A DNA stretch of 64,000 nt from contig NZ_BSDI01000040.1 in NCBI RefSeq assembly GCF_027923225.1, positions 62,001 through 126,000 of the forward strand, given 5' to 3'. This DNA comes from Phytohabitans aurantiacus (GTDB lineage: Bacteria; Actinomycetota; Actinomycetes; Mycobacteriales; Micromonosporaceae). The translations under genes and the position numbers were made by a program. This document shows, piece after piece, positions 41,285 to 49,979 of this stretch. The notes under the pieces are model-generated. The model had not been told where the DNA came from and searched no databases. It saw only the letters and a list, made by a program, of their open reading frames with translations. Numbering within the stretch: the stretch's first letter is position 1; each line of letters opens with the position of its first letter.

Positions 41285-43135
41285 ATGGCTGGCCGCATCC
41301 GAGACGAGGACATCGCGCTGGTCCGCGAACGCACTGCGATCGCCGACGTCATCTCCGAGCACGTCACGCTGAAGTCGGCCGGCGGGGGCAATCTCAAGGG
41401 CCTCTGCCCGTTCCACGACGAAAAGACCGCCTCGTTCACCGTCGCACCCGGCCGAAATGTGTACTTCTGCCACGGCTGCGGCGCCGGTGGCGACGCGATC
41501 AAATTCCTGATCGACATCGACCACCTGACGTTCGTCGAGTCGGTCGAGCGGCTCGCCGCCCGCGCCGGCATCCAGCTCCGGTACATCGAGGCCGGCCCGG
41601 CGCCCGTCCGCCAGCAGCAGGGGCAGCGGCAGCGCCTGGTCGCCGCACACGCCGCCGCCCTGGAGTACTACACGGACATGCTCGGCACCGCGGGGGCGCG
41701 GCCGGCCCGCGAGTTCCTCGCCCAGCGCGGCTTCGACAAGGCGGCCGCCGAGCGGTACAGCTGCGGGTTCGCCCCGGACGCCTGGGACCTGCTCGCCAAG
41801 CACCTGCGGCAGAAGGGTTTCACCGCACAGGAGCTGATCACCGCCGGATTGGCGCGTGAGGCGCGGTCGGGGTCGCTGATCGACCGGTTCCGCCGCCGGC
41901 TGCTGTGGCCGATCAAGGACCTGACCGGCGACGTCATCGGTTTCGGGGCGCGCAAGCTCTTCGACGACGATGACGGGCCCAAGTACCTCAACACGCCCGA
42001 GACGCCGATCTACAAGAAGTCGCACGTGCTCTACGGCGTCGACCAGGCCAAACGCGAGATCGCCAAGCAGGGGCGCGTGGTCATCGTCGAGGGGTACACG
42101 GACGTGATGGCCTGCCACCTGGCCGACGTCCCGACGGCCGTGGCCACCTGCGGCACCTCTTTCGGCACCGACCACATCGGCGTGCTGCGCCGGCTGCTCA
42201 TGGACACCGACGGGTTCGCCGGCGAGATCATCTTCACCTTCGACGGCGACGCGGCTGGGCAGAAGGCGGCGCTGCGGGCGTTCGAGGAAGACCAGAGGTT
42301 CGTCGGCCGCACCTTCATCGCGGTCTCGCCCGACAACATGGACCCCTGCGACCTGCGCCTCGCCAAGGGCGACATGGCAGTGCGTGACCTGGTCGCGCGC
42401 CGCGAGCCGCTCGTCGACTTCGCGCTGCGGCAGGTGCTGTCACGGCACGACCTCGACACCGTCGAGGGCAGGGTCGACGCGATGCGCCGGGCCGCGCCGC
42501 TGGTCGCGAAGATCAAAGACAGGGAAAAGCGTCCCGAGTACGTCCGGAAGCTCGCCGGCGATCTCGGCATGGAGATCGAGCCGGTACAGCGTGCCGTGGC
42601 GGCCGCCCTGGGCCGGGCCGAGCCGCCCGCGCGCTCGGCGCCACTCCCGGAGTCGGCTGTGGACAGTCCACAAGCGGCGGTCGAGCGCGAGGCGTTGAAG
42701 CTGGCCCTCCAGGCGCCGGTGCTCGCTGGCCCGATGTTCGACGCGCTGGGCCCCGAGGTCTACCGGCACCCGGTGCATGTGGCGATCCGGCAGGCGATCA
42801 CCGATGCCGGTGGGGCCGCGTCCGCCGTCGCCGGAGCGGTGTGGATCGAAGGGGTACGCGACGCCAGCCCCGACCTGGCCGCGAAGGCGCTGGTGGGCGA
42901 GCTGGCCGTGGAGCCGATGCGGATCGACCGCGAGCCCGACCCGTACTACGTCTCGGTGACGCTGGCGCGGCTCCAGCTCGCCTCGGTCGATGCCCGCATC
43001 CGCGACCTCAAGTCGAGGCTTCAGCGCGTCAACCCGGTATCCAATGCAGACGATCACCTCCGCCTCTTCGGCGAGCTCGTGCCGCTGGAGCAGCACGCGC
43101 GGGCGCTGCGCGAGCAGGCGGTTGGAGGGCTTTGA
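41285..43135 (+). CDS. dnaG: DNA primase DnaG
   Basis: A 616-residue primase that lays RNA primers at replication forks. The zinc finger uses Cys41, His44, Cys62 and Cys65 (CPFH ... CHGC). The RNA-polymerase core and TOPRIM domain follow (VIVEGYTDVMACH and FDGDAAGQKAAL carry the metal-binding acids). The C-terminal DnaB-interaction domain is present. MAGRIRDED is the conserved actinobacterial N-terminus, so ATG 41285 is preferred over ATG 41276. Confidence 0.96.
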   Translation: MAGRIRDEDIALVRERTAIADVISEHVTLKSAGGGNLKGLCPFHDEKTASFTVAPGRNVYFCHGCGAGGDAIKFLIDIDHLTFVESVERLAARAGIQLRYIEAGPAPVRQQQGQRQRLVAAHAAALEYYTDMLGTAGARPAREFLAQRGFDKAAAERYSCGFAPDAWDLLAKHLRQKGFTAQELITAGLAREARSGSLIDRFRRRLLWPIKDLTGDVIGFGARKLFDDDDGPKYLNTPETPIYKKSHVLYGVDQAKREIAKQGRVVIVEGYTDVMACHLADVPTAVATCGTSFGTDHIGVLRRLLMDTDGFAGEIIFTFDGDAAGQKAALRAFEEDQRFVGRTFIAVSPDNMDPCDLRLAKGDMAVRDLVARREPLVDFALRQVLSRHDLDTVEGRVDAMRRAAPLVAKIKDREKRPEYVRKLAGDLGMEIEPVQRAVAAALGRAEPPARSAPLPESAVDSPQAAVEREALKLALQAPVLAGPMFDALGPEVYRHPVHVAIRQAITDAGGAASAVAGAVWIEGVRDASPDLAAKALVGELAVEPMRIDREPDPYYVSVTLARLQLASVDARIRDLKSRLQRVNPVSNADDHLRLFGELVPLEQHARALREQAVGGL

Positions 43136-43641
43136 TGGGACTGTTCCGGCGCAAGCCCAAGTTGCCAGCCGACCGGCGGCCGGCGCTCGACCGCGACGAG
43201 CGGGTATTGGCGTGGGCCGAGTCGGGCGGCGGTGTCGTGGTCGCGACCAACCGCGGGCTGTGGCTGCCGGAGCACGACCGCCTCGGCTGGCACGAGATCC
43301 ACAAAGCGGCGTGGTCGGGGCGCGAGCTCGCGGTCACGGCGGCCACCGTCGTCGAGGAGCAGGAGGGGTACACGGTGGTGGCCGACCGGCTACCGCTCTC
43401 GTACCTGCTGCTCGACCCGGGCGAGCTGCCGCACCAGGTGCGCGCCCGGGTGACCAAGTCGGTGGCGTACACGGAACACCACGCGCTGCCCGACGGTGGC
43501 GGCGTGCGGGTGGTGGCGCGGCGGGTGAGCGGCGTGGATGGCCTGACCTGGACGGCCCGCTACGACCCCGACACCCCACCCGCCCCAGAGGCGGTGGCCG
43601 ACCTGGTAACCGCGGCCCGCGCCGCCACCACCTTCTCGTGA
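43135..43641 (+). CDS. Small conserved protein coupled to dnaG
   Basis: A 168-residue soluble protein starting MGLFRRKPKLP, whose ATG shares one base with the dnaG stop (TGATG). The body is beta-rich (RVLAWAESGGGVVVATNRGLWLPE; LGWHEIHKAAWSGREL), resembling the PH-like fold of small actinobacterial proteins encoded next to dnaG. Function is unknown; coupling suggests a stable ratio with primase. Its TGA is part of a family A repeat core. Confidence 0.78.
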   Translation: MGLFRRKPKLPADRRPALDRDERVLAWAESGGGVVVATNRGLWLPEHDRLGWHEIHKAAWSGRELAVTAATVVEEQEGYTVVADRLPLSYLLLDPGELPHQVRARVTKSVAYTEHHALPDGGGVRVVARRVSGVDGLTWTARYDPDTPPAPEAVADLVTAARAATTFS

Positions 43642-43650
43642 TCAGGGCGT
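43637..43650. repeat. Family A repeat core at a convergent gene junction
   Basis: CGTGATCAGGGCGT again supplies both stops: TGA (43639-43641) for the dnaG partner and the complement of TCA (43642-43644) for the ROK regulator. The arrangement is identical to that at 6842-6855. Confidence 0.8.
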
Positions 43651-44823
43651 GAGGATGTGGTCGCTGATCAGGCGGGCGGCGCCTACCAGGCCGGCCTCGT
43701 CGCCCATCTCGGACAGGGCGATCGGCATGTCGCCTGTCGCCAGCGGTGGCGAGGAGCGGTAGACGACGCCGCGGATCTCGGCGAGCAGCGCGTGGCCGAT
43801 GCCCGCGACGCCGCCGCCGACCACGACCAGGCCGGGGTTGAAGAAGCTGACCAGGCCGGCGAGGACCTGACCGACCCGTCGCGCGCCGTCGCGCACCATG
43901 CCGATCGAGTACGGGTCACCCTCGGCGGCCGCCCGCGCGACGTCGACCGAGGTGACCGTGCCGACCTCGGCCAGCCTCTCGGCGAGCTGCGGCGACCTGC
44001 CCGACTGGGCGGCGGCGAGGGCGTCCCGGCTGAGGGCCGCTCCACCGAAGAACGCCTCCAGGCAGCCGGTGTTGCCGCACACGCACACCGGCCCGTGCGG
44101 GTCGACCGAGGTGTGCCCGATGTCGCCGGCGCTGCCGGTCGCGCCCCGGTACACCTGGCCACCGACCACGATCCCGCAGCCGATACCGGCGCCGATCTTG
44201 ACGAACAGAAAGTCGTCGAACGAACGGGCGATGCCGGCGTGCATCTCGCCGAGCGCCATGATGTTGACGTCGTTGTCGACCAGTACCGGGCAGGCCAGCT
44301 CGGTGGCGATGGTCTCGCGTACCGGAAACCGATGCCAGCCCGGCATGAACGGCGGCGACACCGGCACACCCTCGCGAAAGCTGACCGGGCCGGGCACGCC
44401 GACACCCGCTCCGGCGAACCGCGTGGTGCCCGTGTCGGCGCGCAGCTTGTTGACGAGTTCCAAAGCCTGGGCGAGTACCTTCGCCGGCCCGCGCCGCAGG
44501 TCTGTCTGCTCGGTGAGCCGTGAGATCATCCGCATCTCGCCGTCGACCACGGCCAGGTCGAGCGTGCTGGCGCCGATGTCGATGCCCAGAAAGCGCGTGG
44601 TGGTGGCGATGCGTACCACCGACGAGCGGCGCCCGCCACGGCTGGCCGCCGGGCCGACCGCCTCGACGAGCCCGCGCTCGACGAGGCGGTCGATCTCCAG
44701 CCCCAGCTTGGATCGGGAGAGTCCCACCGCCTCGACCAGCTCGGCGCGCGAGGACGGCCCGCCGTCGCGCAGGAGGCGGAGCACTGCCGCCTGGTGCCGA
44801 TTGTCGGGCCACACGCCAACCAT
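43642..44823 (-). CDS. ROK-family transcriptional regulator 1
   Basis: A 393-residue protein with an N-terminal winged helix (AVLRLLRDGGPSSRAELVEAVGLSRSKLG) and a ROK domain. GIDIGASTLDLAVVDG is the nucleotide-binding start, GVGVPGPVSF and VDNDVNIMALGE are core motifs, and CVCGNTGC with an upstream His is the zinc site. It is paralogous to ROK regulator 2 at 48801. The start is ATG 44823. It is divergent from the ABC-2 exporter genes and may control them or the nearby sugar importer. Confidence 0.9.
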   Translation of the reverse strand: MVGVWPDNRHQAAVLRLLRDGGPSSRAELVEAVGLSRSKLGLEIDRLVERGLVEAVGPAASRGGRRSSVVRIATTTRFLGIDIGASTLDLAVVDGEMRMISRLTEQTDLRRGPAKVLAQALELVNKLRADTGTTRFAGAGVGVPGPVSFREGVPVSPPFMPGWHRFPVRETIATELACPVLVDNDVNIMALGEMHAGIARSFDDFLFVKIGAGIGCGIVVGGQVYRGATGSAGDIGHTSVDPHGPVCVCGNTGCLEAFFGGAALSRDALAAAQSGRSPQLAERLAEVGTVTSVDVARAAAEGDPYSIGMVRDGARRVGQVLAGLVSFFNPGLVVVGGGVAGIGHALLAEIRGVVYRSSPPLATGDMPIALSEMGDEAGLVGAARLISDHILTP

Positions 44824-44861
44824 TCGTCCAAGATATCCTAAAGTTCGGCTCGACAGCGATG

Positions 44862-44886
44862 AACTTTGTTCTATCTCTTCAAAAGT
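44862..44886. promoter_or_regulatory. ACTTTG/CAAAAGT inverted repeat, candidate ROK operator 1
   Basis: AACTTTG (44862-44868) and CAAAAGT (44880-44886) form an inverted repeat in the divergent gap between ROK regulator 1 and the exporter ATPase. Similar AAAGT/ACTTT pairs lie upstream of the isomerase-like gene and of ROK regulator 2. Confidence 0.45.
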
Positions 44887-44934
44887 CCGAAAGTCGGTGG
44901 GTTCGTGTCGGACCCCGGGGCTAGGGTGCGTGGC

Positions 44935-45864
44935 GTGGCAACTGAACCACTTATCCATGCTCGGGGGCTGGTCAAACGGTTCGGCTCCTTCACCGCGGTC
45001 GACGGCATCGACGTCGACGTCCAGCCGGGAGAGGCCTTCGGCTTCCTCGGTCCAAACGGTGCCGGCAAGAGCTCGACCATGCGCATGGTGGGCTGCGTCT
45101 CGCCGCCGACCGGCGGCACGCTGCGCATCCTCGGCATGGATCCGCGCCGCGACGGCCCGGCGATCCGTGGCCGCCTGGGCGTGTGCCCGCAGCTCGACAA
45201 CCTCGACCCCGAGCTGACCGTCCGGGAAAACCTCACGACCTACGCGCGATATTTCGGCATCCCGCGCAAGGTGGCTCGGCAGCGCGCCGACGAGCTGCTC
45301 GACTTCGTGCAGCTCACCGAGCGGGCGGGCAGCAAGGTCGAGCCACTGTCCGGCGGCATGAAGCGCCGGCTGACGATCGCCCGTGCGCTGGTCAACGAGC
45401 CCGAGATCGTGCTGCTCGACGAGCCGACCACCGGGCTCGACCCGCAGGCCCGGCACCTGGTGTGGGAGCGGCTCTTCCGGCTCAAGCAGCAGGGCGTGAC
45501 GCTCGTGCTGACCACGCACTACATGGACGAGGCCGAGCAGCTCTGCGACCGGCTCGTGGTGATGGACGCCGGCAAGATCGTCGCCGAGGGCTCACCGCGC
45601 GAGCTCATCGAGCGGTATTCGACGCGTGAGGTGGTCGAGCTGCGCTTCACCGCCGAGTCGCAGGAGGGCTTCGCCGACAAGCTGGCCGGCATCGGGGAGC
45701 GGGTCGAGGTGCTGCCCGACCGCATCTTGCTGTATGTCGAGGATGGCGACGCGGCCCTCGCGGCGGTGCACGAGCGGGCGCTGACCCCAGCGAGCGTGCT
45801 GGAGCGGCGCAGCTCGCTCGAAGACGTGTTCCTGCACCTCACCGGCCGGACCCTGGTCGACTGA
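44935..45864 (+). CDS. ABC-2-type exporter ATPase
   Basis: A 309-residue ATPase of the DrrA/NodI type. Walker A is GPNGAGKSS, the signature is LSGGMKRRLTIARAL, Walker B is IVLLDEPTTGLDP and the H-loop is LTTHYMDEAEQ. A C-terminal regulatory extension (LERRSSLEDVFLHLTGRTL) is typical. NodI-like members export lipo-oligosaccharides, and drug exporters share the same features. GTG 44935 is the likely start; earlier in-frame GTGs exist. Two permease genes follow directly. Confidence 0.92.
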   Translation: MATEPLIHARGLVKRFGSFTAVDGIDVDVQPGEAFGFLGPNGAGKSSTMRMVGCVSPPTGGTLRILGMDPRRDGPAIRGRLGVCPQLDNLDPELTVRENLTTYARYFGIPRKVARQRADELLDFVQLTERAGSKVEPLSGGMKRRLTIARALVNEPEIVLLDEPTTGLDPQARHLVWERLFRLKQQGVTLVLTTHYMDEAEQLCDRLVVMDAGKIVAEGSPRELIERYSTREVVELRFTAESQEGFADKLAGIGERVEVLPDRILLYVEDGDAALAAVHERALTPASVLERRSSLEDVFLHLTGRTLVD

Positions 45865-45865
45865 C

Positions 45866-46615
45866 ATGGCCGCGGTCTTCGAGTTCTACCTCGTCAGCTA
45901 CCGGCGGGTGTGGCGGGGCAGCGCGATGTCGTCGTTCGTGCTGCCGCTGCTCACCATGCTCGGGTTCGGCCTCGGGGTCGGGGCCTATGTGGAGGGTGGC
46001 GTCGACGGCGCGCCGTACCTCGACTGGATGGTGCCCGGCCTGATCGCGTCGACCGCGCTGCAGGTGGCCGTCTTCGAGTCGACCTGGCCGGTGCTCAGCA
46101 GCTTCAACTGGGTGCGCACCTACGAGGGGCAGGCGGCCACGCCGGTGCGCCTCGACGACATCCTCGGCGGCAACCTGCTCTTCGTGATGTTCCGCGCGCT
46201 CACCAGCATCGTGGCGTTCCTGCTGGTGGCACTCGCGTTCGGCGTGCTGCACTCGCCGTGGGCGCTGGCCACGCTGCCGATCGGCGCGCTGCTCGCGTTC
46301 GCGGTCGCGGCGCCCACGTTCGCCTACAGCTCCTCGGTCACGAGCGACAGCTTCCTCGCGTTGCTGTTCCGGTTCGTGGTGATCCCGATGTCGCTGTTCG
46401 CGGGCGTTTTCTTCCCCGTCGAGTCGCTGCCGGTCGGCCTGCGGTGGCTGGCATACGCGTCGCCGTTGTGGCACGGCGTCGACCTCAGCCGGGCGGCGAC
46501 GCTCGGCGTGGCACCGGAGTGGTCGGTGGCCGGTCACCTGGCGTACCTGTCGGTGTGGGCGGTCGGTGGTTACCTGCTGGCACGCCGGCAGTTCGCGAAG
46601 AGGCTGGTGGTCTGA
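45866..46615 (+). CDS. ABC-2-type exporter permease 1 (NodJ/DrrB-like)
   Basis: A 249-residue membrane protein with six helices. EGQAATPVRLDDILGGNLL is the conserved coupling region and FFPVESLPVGLRWLAYASPLWHGVDLSRA is the signature of NodJ/ABC2-type permeases. ATG 45866 lies one base after the ATPase stop, and its own stop overlaps the next ATG. Confidence 0.9.
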   Translation: MAAVFEFYLVSYRRVWRGSAMSSFVLPLLTMLGFGLGVGAYVEGGVDGAPYLDWMVPGLIASTALQVAVFESTWPVLSSFNWVRTYEGQAATPVRLDDILGGNLLFVMFRALTSIVAFLLVALAFGVLHSPWALATLPIGALLAFAVAAPTFAYSSSVTSDSFLALLFRFVVIPMSLFAGVFFPVESLPVGLRWLAYASPLWHGVDLSRAATLGVAPEWSVAGHLAYLSVWAVGGYLLARRQFAKRLVV

Positions 46616-47397
46616 TGCTCGCCATCGCGGTTGGCCGGCGGGCGCTGTCGGTGTCCGAGCGCAACGTGGCCGCCCTCAAGTCGGCGTACTGGCTCGTGCT
46701 GCTCTCCGGCTTCCTGGAGCCGCTGCTCTACCTGCTGTCGATCGGCATCGGGGTGGGCGCGCTGGTCGGCGACCTCACGCTGCCCGGCGGCGAGGTGGTG
46801 GCGTACGCCGCGTTCGTCGCGCCCGCGATGCTGGCGTCCTCGGCGATGTCCGGCGCGCTCTCGGAGACCACCTTCAACTTCTTCGGGAAGATGAAGTACA
46901 TGAAGCTGTACGACGGGGTACTGGCCACCCCCGTGCAGCCCTTCGAGATCGCGCTCGGCGAGCTGGCCTGGGCCATGGTGCGCGGCTCGCTGTACTCCGC
47001 GGCGTTCCTGGTCGTCATGGTGACGATGGATTTGACCACCGGGCTGCGGGCGCTGGCCGCCTTCCCGGCGACCGTACTGACCGGCTTCGCGTTCGGGGCG
47101 CTGGGCATGACGCTGTCCACGTTCATGCGTGGTTGGCAAGACTTCGACGTGGTGGGTTCGGCCCAGTTCGCACTGTTCCTGTTCTCGGGCACGTTCGTGC
47201 CGGCCGAGAGCTACCCGGCGGTGCTGCGGTGGGTCGTCGAGCTGTCTCCGCTGTACCGGGCGGTCGACCTGATCCGGGGCATCACGACGGGCACCTCGGG
47301 CGGTCACCCATGGCTCGACCTGGCCTATCTTGTCGCCGTGCTGGCGCTGGGCCTGTGGGTCGCCGCGCGCCGGATGGGTAAGTTGCTCGCTAAATAA
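46615..47397 (+). CDS. ABC-2-type exporter permease 2 (NodJ/DrrB-like)
   Basis: A 260-residue six-helix permease paralogous to permease 1; YDGVLATPVQPFEIALGELAW and FVPAESYPAVLRWVVELSPL are the equivalent motifs. The two probably form a heterodimer with the ATPase. ATG 46615 shares one base with the previous stop (TGATG). Confidence 0.9.
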   Translation: MLAIAVGRRALSVSERNVAALKSAYWLVLLSGFLEPLLYLLSIGIGVGALVGDLTLPGGEVVAYAAFVAPAMLASSAMSGALSETTFNFFGKMKYMKLYDGVLATPVQPFEIALGELAWAMVRGSLYSAAFLVVMVTMDLTTGLRALAAFPATVLTGFAFGALGMTLSTFMRGWQDFDVVGSAQFALFLFSGTFVPAESYPAVLRWVVELSPLYRAVDLIRGITTGTSGGHPWLDLAYLVAVLALGLWVAARRMGKLLAK

Positions 47398-47417
47398 CCG
47401 AGCTTTCGCTGAGATCG

Positions 47418-47450
47418 TCAAAAGTTTGGCGCTCTGGGGACTTTCTTTCG
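47418..47450. promoter_or_regulatory. Candidate ROK operator 2
   Basis: TCAAAAGTTTGGCGCT (47418-47433) followed by GGACTTTCTTTCG gives an AAAGT/ACTTT inverted pair. The first 16 bases match the site at 48710-48725 at 14 positions. It lies about 140 bases before the isomerase-like gene. Confidence 0.45.
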
Positions 47451-47591
47451 CCCAGCGGTGCCGCTAGCGTCTGCTCTCAGGACGTAACACCATTGACACA
47501 AAGCTCGGGCGGCACCCCCGTACCCCCTCTCATCTCCTGTTTTCCTCGGTCCGGCGCATCGGCAGCGCGTGACCACGAAAGGTGAGAACGC

Positions 47592-48674
47592 ATGAACGAG
47601 CCGCAGTCCAAGTCCGCGTTGACCCGCCGGCGGCTGCTCACCGCCTCGGCCGGAGCCGCTGCCGCGATCGGCGCCGCCGGCCTGCCCGTCCTCCAGACCG
47701 GCGCCCCCGCGCTCGGCGACAAGAAGCTCACGGTCGAGCCCCTTATCCCGCACCAGAACCGCGGCATCATCCTGTACAGCGTGCGCGACCGCATCGCGGC
47801 GGCGCCCGACGAGAGCGGCGTCCCATACGGCTTCGAGCGGGTGCTCAGCCGGCTGGCCGAGGTCGGATACAAGGAGATCGAGTTCGCTGGGTACAACCAG
47901 CACACCTCGATCCTCGGCCGCCAGATCACGCCGGCCGAGATCAGGAAGATCCTCGACGACAACGGGCTCGTGGCCAACGGCACGCACACTCAGATCAACC
48001 CGGCGACGTTCCAGCAGCAGCTCGACATCGCCGAAGAGCTGGGCATGAAGCACATCGGCACCGGCTCCGACCCGACGGGCAGCGCGTACCAGTCCGATTG
48101 GGACGCCGCGGCCGACGTGTGGAACGAGTTGGGACGGCAGGCCAAGGAACGGGGCATCAAGCTCTACACGCACAACCACGACATCGCGTACAGCTTCCTG
48201 CTCGACGCCGGCCCGCTGGACGCCAACGGCAAGCCCACGCGCTCGTCGGGCGTGCGGCGGCTGGAGTACTTCTTCGCCAAGACCGACCCGAAGTACGTGT
48301 TCTTCGAGATGGACATCTACTGGGCGCACGTGGCGAAGTTCAAGCACAAGACATACACGAACTCCGCCGGTCAGGTGAAGACGGACATCTTCGACCCGAT
48401 CCTGACGGTGGCCCGGCGCACCAAGCGGTTCCCGCTCTTCCACGCGAAGGACGGCGACAAGGCGCCGGAGCAAGCCAACGGATACGTGATGACGCCGCTG
48501 GGCGAGGGCGACATCAACTTCCAGCAGTTCTTCGAGGTGATCGGGGAGCAGGACTACCACCACGCCAACTGGGAGCAGGACACCGCTCCCGGCGGCACGG
48601 CCAACCCGGGGCAGTCGATGAACTTCGCCGCGCTCAGCTACACCAACATGTCCGACCTGACCATCTACCGGTAG
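47592..48674 (+). CDS. Tat-exported sugar phosphate isomerase/epimerase-like TIM-barrel protein
   Basis: A 360-residue protein. LTRRRLLTASAGAAAAIGAAG is a twin-arginine signal (read from residue 10), so it is folded in the cytoplasm and exported. The mature part is a xylose-isomerase-like TIM barrel: EIEFAGYN, THTQINP, YTHNHD, EMDIYW and LFHAKDGD carry the metal-binding residues. Related proteins act on 3-keto- or other modified sugars, often beside Gfo/Idh/MocA oxidoreductases such as the one at 53676. A ribosome site GAAAGGTGAG precedes ATG 47592. Confidence 0.88.
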   Translation: MNEPQSKSALTRRRLLTASAGAAAAIGAAGLPVLQTGAPALGDKKLTVEPLIPHQNRGIILYSVRDRIAAAPDESGVPYGFERVLSRLAEVGYKEIEFAGYNQHTSILGRQITPAEIRKILDDNGLVANGTHTQINPATFQQQLDIAEELGMKHIGTGSDPTGSAYQSDWDAAADVWNELGRQAKERGIKLYTHNHDIAYSFLLDAGPLDANGKPTRSSGVRRLEYFFAKTDPKYVFFEMDIYWAHVAKFKHKTYTNSAGQVKTDIFDPILTVARRTKRFPLFHAKDGDKAPEQANGYVMTPLGEGDINFQQFFEVIGEQDYHHANWEQDTAPGGTANPGQSMNFAALSYTNMSDLTIYR

Positions 48675-48693
48675 GAACACCGCGCAGCCTCAG

Positions 48694-48725
48694 ACTTTTG
48701 CTCAGGTGATGAAAAGTTTGGGGCT
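48694..48725. promoter_or_regulatory. Candidate ROK operator 3
   Basis: ACTTTTG (48694-48700) and TGAAAAGTTTGGGGCT (48710-48725) form an ACTTT/AAAGT inverted pair upstream of ROK regulator 2 and its sugar-transport operon. Confidence 0.45.
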
Positions 48726-48800
48726 GCGCTTCCCAAAGGTATAGACAGCGCAGGCGGAAGCCTCATATTGTTTCGAGCACGTTGCTTCTAGGAGGATTCC

Positions 48801-49979
48801 GTGCGCATCGCCGAACCTCTGCACCTGCGGCTCCTGCGGCTCCTGCGCGATCAGGGCACGGTCTCCCGCGCCGAGCTGGCCGACCGCCTGGAGATTCCCC
48901 GGCCGCGGCTGCTCGCAGAGCTCGACCGCCTGGTCGGCGCCGGCTACATCGCCGAGGCCGGCATGGCGGCGTCCCGGGGCGGTCGACGCTCCACATTGGT
49001 CGAGCTCAACCCGAACCTGCGCTTCGCGGCCGTCGACCTGGGCGCCAGCTCGGTCGACGTCGAGGTGAGCAACGGTCGGCTGGAGCCCATCGCGGCGTAC
49101 ACCGAGAGCACCGACATCCGCAGCGGTCCCAAGGTCATCCTGCACCGGGTCAACGAGCTGCTCGCCAAGGCCAAGGCCGACGGCGTGTACGAGCGTCTCG
49201 ACGCGATCGGGATCGGCGTACCGGGGCCGGTGAGTTTCCGCGACGGGGTGCCGGTGTCGCCGCCAATCATGCCGGGCTGGGACCGGTTCCCGGTACGGGA
49301 GCTGCTGACCCGCGAGCACGGCTGCCCCGCCGTCGTCGACAACGACGTCAACATCATGGCGATCGGGGAGCGGCACGGGGGTGTCGCGCACTCGGTCGAC
49401 GATTTCCTGTTCGTCAAGATCGGCACAGGTATCGGTTGCGGCATCTACCTTTCCGGTGAGGTCTACCGGGGCACCGACGGCTGTGCCGGCGACATCGGGC
49501 ACATCCAGGTCGACTCGCACGGTCCAATGTGTTCCTGCGGCAACGTCGGCTGCCTGGAGGCGCTGTTCAGTGGCGCCGCGCTCGCCAAGGACGCCGGGCT
49601 CGCGGCGCGCGGCGGCACCTCGCCCGCGCTCGCCGAGCGGCTCGCGGCCAAGGGCACGCTGACCGCGCGCGACGTGGCCGAGGCGGCCTCCGAGGGTGAC
49701 GTCACCTGCATCCGGCTCATCCGTGACGGGGGGCGCCGGCTCGGTGGCGTACTGGCGGGGCTGGTCAGCTTCGCGAACCCGTCGATGATCGTCATCGGGG
49801 GCGGGCTCGCACACCTCGGGCACATCCTGCTGGCCGAGATCCGCAGCGTGGTGTACCGGCGCTCCCTGCCACTCGCCACCGGCAACCTGCCCGTGGTCCT
49901 GTCCGAGTTGGGCCCGCGCGCCGGCGTTACCGGCGCCGCGGTCCTGGCCAGCGACCTGGCGTTCGAGCAGGCGACATGA
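48801..49979 (+). CDS. ROK-family transcriptional regulator 2
   Basis: A 392-residue winged-helix/ROK protein: LLRLLRDQGTVSRAELADRL is the DNA-binding part and DLGASSVDVEVSNG begins the ROK domain. GIGVPGPVSF, VDNDVNIMAIGE and the zinc cluster CSCGNVGC follow. It is closely similar to ROK regulator 1. GTG 48801 has a strong TAGGAGG site. It heads the importer operon (stop overlaps the ATPase ATG), so it is probably the sugar-sensing repressor of that operon. Confidence 0.92.
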   Translation: MRIAEPLHLRLLRLLRDQGTVSRAELADRLEIPRPRLLAELDRLVGAGYIAEAGMAASRGGRRSTLVELNPNLRFAAVDLGASSVDVEVSNGRLEPIAAYTESTDIRSGPKVILHRVNELLAKAKADGVYERLDAIGIGVPGPVSFRDGVPVSPPIMPGWDRFPVRELLTREHGCPAVVDNDVNIMAIGERHGGVAHSVDDFLFVKIGTGIGCGIYLSGEVYRGTDGCAGDIGHIQVDSHGPMCSCGNVGCLEALFSGAALAKDAGLAARGGTSPALAERLAAKGTLTARDVAEAASEGDVTCIRLIRDGGRRLGGVLAGLVSFANPSMIVIGGGLAHLGHILLAEIRSVVYRRSLPLATGNLPVVLSELGPRAGVTGAAVLASDLAFEQAT

